DNA from: JAJNPS01 sp046589965
GTDB lineage: Bacteria; Pseudomonadota; Alphaproteobacteria; Rhodobacterales; Rhodobacteraceae
Length of the DNA: 9,690 nt
Direction of reading: 5' to 3'
NCBI GenBank assembly: GCA_046589965.1
Contig: JBKJVF010000252.1
Span: 1-9,690 of the forward strand
Position numbers and translations under genes: made by a program. A model generated the notes under the pieces. That model had not been told where the DNA came from. It made no database searches and saw nothing but the letters and a program-made list of their open reading frames with translations. Positions 8,201-9,690 of the stretch are shown one piece after another. The stretch's first letter is position 1, and each line of letters opens with the position of its first letter.

Positions 8201-8451
8201 CCTGCCAGCAGATGCGCCCAGCCACCCGGCGTCACAATCTGCGCGTTCAGGTCAAGCTGACGCGCGCGGGCGTGAAAGGTCGCTGCCATTGGCCCTGCGG
8301 CAAATGCCAGTTGCGGCGCCCAGTTGCTGCCAAGATGCGCGGCAAGCGTGATCATGTGGTGCCCCACACCCGATGGGTCGGTGCTGTCGGTTGCAAGGAT
8401 GGCCGGAGTGGCGGTGGCGGCGATTGCCTTAAGGAAGCGATCTTGTTTCAC
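5197..8451 (-). CDS. Three-domain fusion: GT4 glycosyltransferase / Gfo-Idh-MocA oxidoreductase / BchC-like medium-chain dehydrogenase
   Basis: This 1084-aa protein has three complete domains. Residues 1-375: GT4 glycosyltransferase, with PSGVGHH (26-32) as the N-terminal loop, LLHVARFTPQKAH (198-210) and EX7E as E279...E287. Residues about 379-705: Gfo/Idh/MocA oxidoreductase, with dinucleotide loop GAGGIA (389-394), catalytic EKP (473-475, K474) and EQVTHLID (550-557, H554). Residues about 725-1084: medium-chain dehydrogenase of the bacteriochlorophyllide-dehydrogenase-like type, with SAGTE (763-767), GYMEMG (804-809) where zinc enzymes have GHE, and GGGTVG (898-903). The expected zinc Cys and His are absent. 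Start is GTG 8451; an in-frame TGA at 8467-8469 rules out a longer N-terminus, and the ribosome site is weak. It is translationally coupled to the GT4-GH1 gene. Expected role: transfer of a sugar combined with oxidation/reduction of its ring. Product unknown. Confidence 0.9.
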   Translation of the reverse strand: MKQDRFLKAIAATATPAILATDSTDPSGVGHHMITLAAHLGSNWAPQLAFAAGPMAATFHARARQLDLNAQIVTPGGWAHLLAGPPGVLHIHAGIGWEGHDLASLGKRAGWRVVRTEHLPWLITDPGQRQDYAAMLANVDALIAVSPSAGTSVSDGLTDRGVRPAIRVVRNGIARPLPQRSRDQVRSALDLPADAPLLLHVARFTPQKAHATLVAAFEQVARRHPSARLMMIGNGPTRAATADAVRDTGLTGLTICDPRDDIIDLIAAADLLLLPSLFEGLPLVLLEAMALGVPIVASRTGGIIGALGADYPLLVPPGSADALAQAISAQLDDPSFGQGQAQLLRQRFADRFTAAQMGQATASVYRETLATHQRKTPVMQTLTNVGFIGAGGIAERHLEVLRRFPDVRLAGVTDADPERAAQIADRFGTTAYQDVDAMIADAALDAVFICVPPFAHGPAEQSAIAANLPFFVEKPITLDLDQAQTLAAEVADKGLITAVGYHWRYLDTVDRARRALQGKSAQLIVGHWLDSTPPPQWWGRQDLSGGQMVEQVTHLIDTARFLAGSVQSVHALGNHHPRDSHPDLDVATASVASLRFDSGAIATFSATCVLNWQHRTGLHLFADGLAIELSDRDVVIDEGRGREPKGAEGDPVWREDRDFIDAVRGLPNLIRTPYAEALETHRVALAIATSMRSGDVVTLPASTAPQLLPPSAQLRREPAAPDQHRRILSLGVERPHHAGFFDYNEGPADPGLIRLDTCFTGLSAGTELTFLKNTNPYLFSSWDAAAGVFRDGEPAMRYPVPFMGYMEMGRVIDSKNADFRNGDLLAGTWGHKTGHTADPAVDLVTPMPAGLDPLLGIFVGQMGPIAANAILYADALMHGQAPVDFGAGVAGQRVIVWGGGTVGLFTALFARAAGAAEVVVAEPSDFRRHIATRLGLQAEPEDAAWQLAKSWGTDADRGADLVFQTRAHGASLHLALRALRPQGTVIDLAFYQGGLPESRLGEEFHHNGLGLIAAQIGRVPRGLAATWNRARLSAQTLALLASDGPAIRAHMITHVVPFDDAPGFLNHLVAGRPEFLQIVFEVPS

Positions 8452-8510
8452 AGGCGTGCCCAGACGTCAGAGAACGCCACGATCCTGCGCAGTTTCCTGG
8501 GGACTTGCTT

Positions 8511-8537
8511 CATACGCGCCTGCCTAATGGGCGTATG
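8511..8537. promoter_or_regulatory. Inverted repeat, candidate operator upstream of the three-domain fusion gene
   Basis: Perfect 7-bp arms CATACGC (8511-8517) and GCGTATG (8531-8537) are separated by 13 bp. Half-site centres are 20 bp apart, about two helical turns, 60-86 bp before the GTG start at 8451. This geometry suits a dimeric regulator acting on the minus-strand operon. An RNA hairpin in its leader is the alternative. Function inferred from position only. Confidence 0.4.
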
Positions 8538-8558
8538 GTGCAAAGAAGGGTGGCATAT

Positions 8559-8588
8559 CCCCACTTGCACTTACTGATCTGCAAGGGG
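8559..8588. repeat. Hairpin-forming inverted repeat with bulge
   Basis: CTTGCA (8564-8569) pairs with TGCAAG (8580-8585), and the stem is extended by C/G pairs across a single bulged A (8563), giving a stem of about 9 bp and a 10-nt loop. A second small stem (TGCAG 8589-8593, CTGCA 8598-8602) follows directly. No T-run is present, so a terminator is unlikely; a leader RNA structure or protein site is possible. Confidence 0.35.
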
Positions 8589-8713
8589 TGCAGCTGACTG
8601 CAGGATTTCGCGCGTCTGCTGACAAGATGCCGGGCCCTCATTCATGTTCCACCAAAAACGTCGTGGCGATTTAACCCTGAAGGGCCGTGAAAGTTCCGCA
8701 GGCCGGTTGCAGG

Positions 8714-8759
8714 GGCATCGAACTGTCGGCGGATGCAGGTGGAAGCAAGCTTCGATGCC
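8714..8759. repeat. Long-loop inverted repeat in the intergenic region
   Basis: GGCATCGAA (8714-8722) and TTCGATGCC (8751-8759) are perfect 9-bp complements separated by 28 nt. The right arm overlaps an alternative hairpin, GCCGC (8757-8761) with GCGGC (8769-8773). Two mutually exclusive stems are compatible with a structured RNA, but this could also be chance in GC-rich DNA. Confidence 0.35.
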
Positions 8760-8985
8760 GCGCTTTTGGCGGCGAGATGAGACGCAAGCGCATGACATGG
8801 AAAGCGAGTTTGCACGGCGGGCGGTTGGCCAAACTATCGAAGATGCGTGCGTAAAACCAACGGCGTGGTCCGCCCGGCAAAAGCGATTTCATCGACAGGA
8901 TTGGGCGGTGGATCGAACGCAGAGGGCGGGAACCATCGACGGCCCGAGGCGTTAAGTCGAGGCCAACACCTGAAAGGTCAGCCGT

Positions 8986-9321
8986 ATGTATTTTGTTGTT
9001 TCGTTTGTCGCGGCCTTGACTGGCGTTGCATTTGCGGCTGCTGCCGCGTTTTTGCCGGACACGGGTGTGGACGGTACCCTGGGGGCATTGCTGGCGCTGT
9101 TGGGCGCCGCCGGACTTTTGTTGATTGTGGGCCTTTTAGCTGTGTGGCGCGTATCGACAGCCGCGCGCTGGACCTTGGTCGGCATTGCTGCCTTGACGTC
9201 CGCGCTGACGGCTTTGGCCGGCTGGTTTCTCATGCAGGATGAGATTGCCGTCGCCGCCGTGGTGTCGTTGCTGGCGTTGATGGCTGCAAGTGCGATTGCC
9301 GATCAAAAGACCATCGCATGA
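8986..9321 (+). CDS. Small four-helix membrane protein, probable anchor partner of the downstream quinoprotein
   Basis: This is a 111-aa, very hydrophobic protein with about four membrane helices (residues 3-22, 31-53, 62-82, 86-105) and short loops. A single positively charged loop follows helix 2 (WRVSTAARW, 54-62). The ATG at 8986 has ribosome site GAAAGG (8972-8977) 8 nt upstream. Its stop overlaps the start of the quinoprotein dehydrogenase (ATGA), indicating translational coupling. In membrane-bound PQQ glucose dehydrogenases, a bundle of about five helices forms the N-terminal part of the same polypeptide and binds ubiquinone. Here a similar-sized bundle sits immediately upstream as a separate gene. 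I see no quinone-site residues I can vouch for, so the anchor/electron-acceptor role is inferred from context. Otherwise it is a hypothetical membrane protein. Confidence 0.8.
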   Translation: MYFVVSFVAALTGVAFAAAAAFLPDTGVDGTLGALLALLGAAGLLLIVGLLAVWRVSTAARWTLVGIAALTSALTALAGWFLMQDEIAVAAVVSLLALMAASAIADQKTIA

Positions 9322-9690
9322 AATCTGCTAACGTTCTTGTCTGCTGCCTGATGCTGACGTCAGGTGCCGCGCATGCCGAGCAATTGCTTTGGGACACGTT
9401 CAACGGCAACCTGGCCGCAACCAAATTCGCTGATGCGCCTGCCCTGACGCCGGACAGCATCCAAGGCCTTGAACGGGCGTGGGAGGTCCGAACGGGCGAT
9501 GTCTCGGACGGGTCGGGCGACACGCCAGCCACTGTTTGGTCCGCGACACCCATTTATGCCAATGAAACGCTGTACCTTGGCACTCCGTTCTACCGAATCC
9601 TGGCACTCGACCCTGAGACCGGGGCGGAACGGTGGAGCTACGATACGAAATCCGCGCTGGAAGCGCTGACGCAGCCCGCGCTGAAAAACC
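9318..9690 (+). CDS. PQQ-type quinoprotein dehydrogenase, glucose-dehydrogenase-like (3' end outside window)
   Basis: ATG 9318 opens a frame with no stop to the end of the window (124 complete codons), so only the N-terminus is seen. Residues 1-20 form a signal peptide: MKS, a hydrophobic core, then AHA before EQ, a good signal peptidase I site, so the mature enzyme should be periplasmic. The mature part has WEVRTGD (about 53-59), a TPIYANETLYLGTPF segment and LALDPETGAERW, the signature of the first propeller blades of membrane-type PQQ glucose/quinate dehydrogenases. Expected role: periplasmic oxidation of a sugar or polyol, passing electrons to the quinone pool. The usual membrane domain is missing from the N-terminus, but the preceding gene encodes a four-helix protein. 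Calcium/PQQ residues lie beyond the window, so activity cannot be confirmed. Confidence 0.85.
   Translation, partial: MKSANVLVCCLMLTSGAAHAEQLLWDTFNGNLAATKFADAPALTPDSIQGLERAWEVRTGDVSDGSGDTPATVWSATPIYANETLYLGTPFYRILALDPETGAERWSYDTKSALEALTQPALKN

Larger units (their letters stand above)
8452..8985. other. Gene-free divergent intergenic region (534 bp)
   Basis: This lies between the minus-strand fusion gene and the plus-strand membrane protein gene. Reading frames of 75 codons (8571-8798, minus) and 103 codons (8644-8955, plus) are open, but they have mixed third-base composition unlike the neighbouring genes, no recognisable domain and no good ribosome site, so I do not call them. The region must contain promoters for both flanking transcripts. 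I see no convincing -35/-10 pair: the best plus-strand candidate is TTGCAC (8810) with a weak AACTAT 16 nt later. Three dyad symmetries are listed separately. Confidence 0.7.

Noticed and set aside
8571..8798. 75-codon minus-strand frame in the intergenic region
   Set aside because: No ribosome site, no domain, and it overlaps the hairpin-rich stretch.
8810..8837. TTGCAC / AACTAT as a promoter for the membrane protein gene
   Set aside because: Each hexamer matches only about 3 of 6 consensus bases, and the start is about 150 bp downstream. Too weak to list as a feature.
8644..8955. 103-codon plus-strand frame in the intergenic region
   Set aside because: Third-base G/C is clearly lower than in the real genes, there is no convincing ribosome site, and the peptide resembles no family. 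A small gene cannot be fully excluded.

Overview
The window is about 9.7 kb of GC-rich, densely packed bacterial DNA. ATGA/GTGA gene overlaps, strong third-position G/C bias and the protein families present suggest an alphaproteobacterium, most likely a Rhodobacteraceae-type marine or soil organism. That placement is inference: the window has no rRNA or marker gene. I see no tRNA, CRISPR array, insertion sequence or phage gene.

Layout: (1) Positions 1-2915, plus strand, hold a tightly coupled four-gene redox operon: the 3' part of a formaldehyde-dehydrogenase-like zinc alcohol dehydrogenase, two tandem paralogous short-chain dehydrogenases (SDRs), and a zinc-dependent nucleoside/nucleobase deaminase. 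Each gene overlaps the next by 4-8 bp. (2) A 35-bp gap with a short hairpin separates this operon from a convergent block. (3) Positions 2951-8451, minus strand, hold two very large fused genes joined by a GTGA overlap. The first transcribed (8451 to 5197, 1084 aa) is a GT4 glycosyltransferase, then a Gfo/Idh/MocA oxidoreductase, then a BchC-like medium-chain dehydrogenase lacking the usual zinc ligands. The second (5200 to 2951, 749 aa) is a GT4 glycosyltransferase followed by a GH1-like beta-glycosidase with both catalytic glutamates. Five enzyme domains are thus packed into two polypeptides. (4) Positions 8452-8985 contain no convincing gene but carry three separate dyad symmetries, plausible operators or RNA structures between divergent genes. 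(5) Positions 8986-9690, plus strand, hold a 111-aa four-helix membrane protein overlapping (ATGA) the start of an exported PQQ-type quinoprotein dehydrogenase that runs off the window. The pair looks like a membrane-bound glucose dehydrogenase split into anchor and catalytic genes.

Working model (inference): the minus-strand block builds and modifies a sugar or glycoconjugate, with two sugar transfers, two sugar-type oxidoreductions and one glycosidic trimming or transglycosylation step. The convergent plus-strand cassette supplies further NAD(P)-linked oxidation/reduction and a deamination step. No product can be named from sequence alone. The most unusual items are the three-domain fusion and the synthase-hydrolase fusion next to it.
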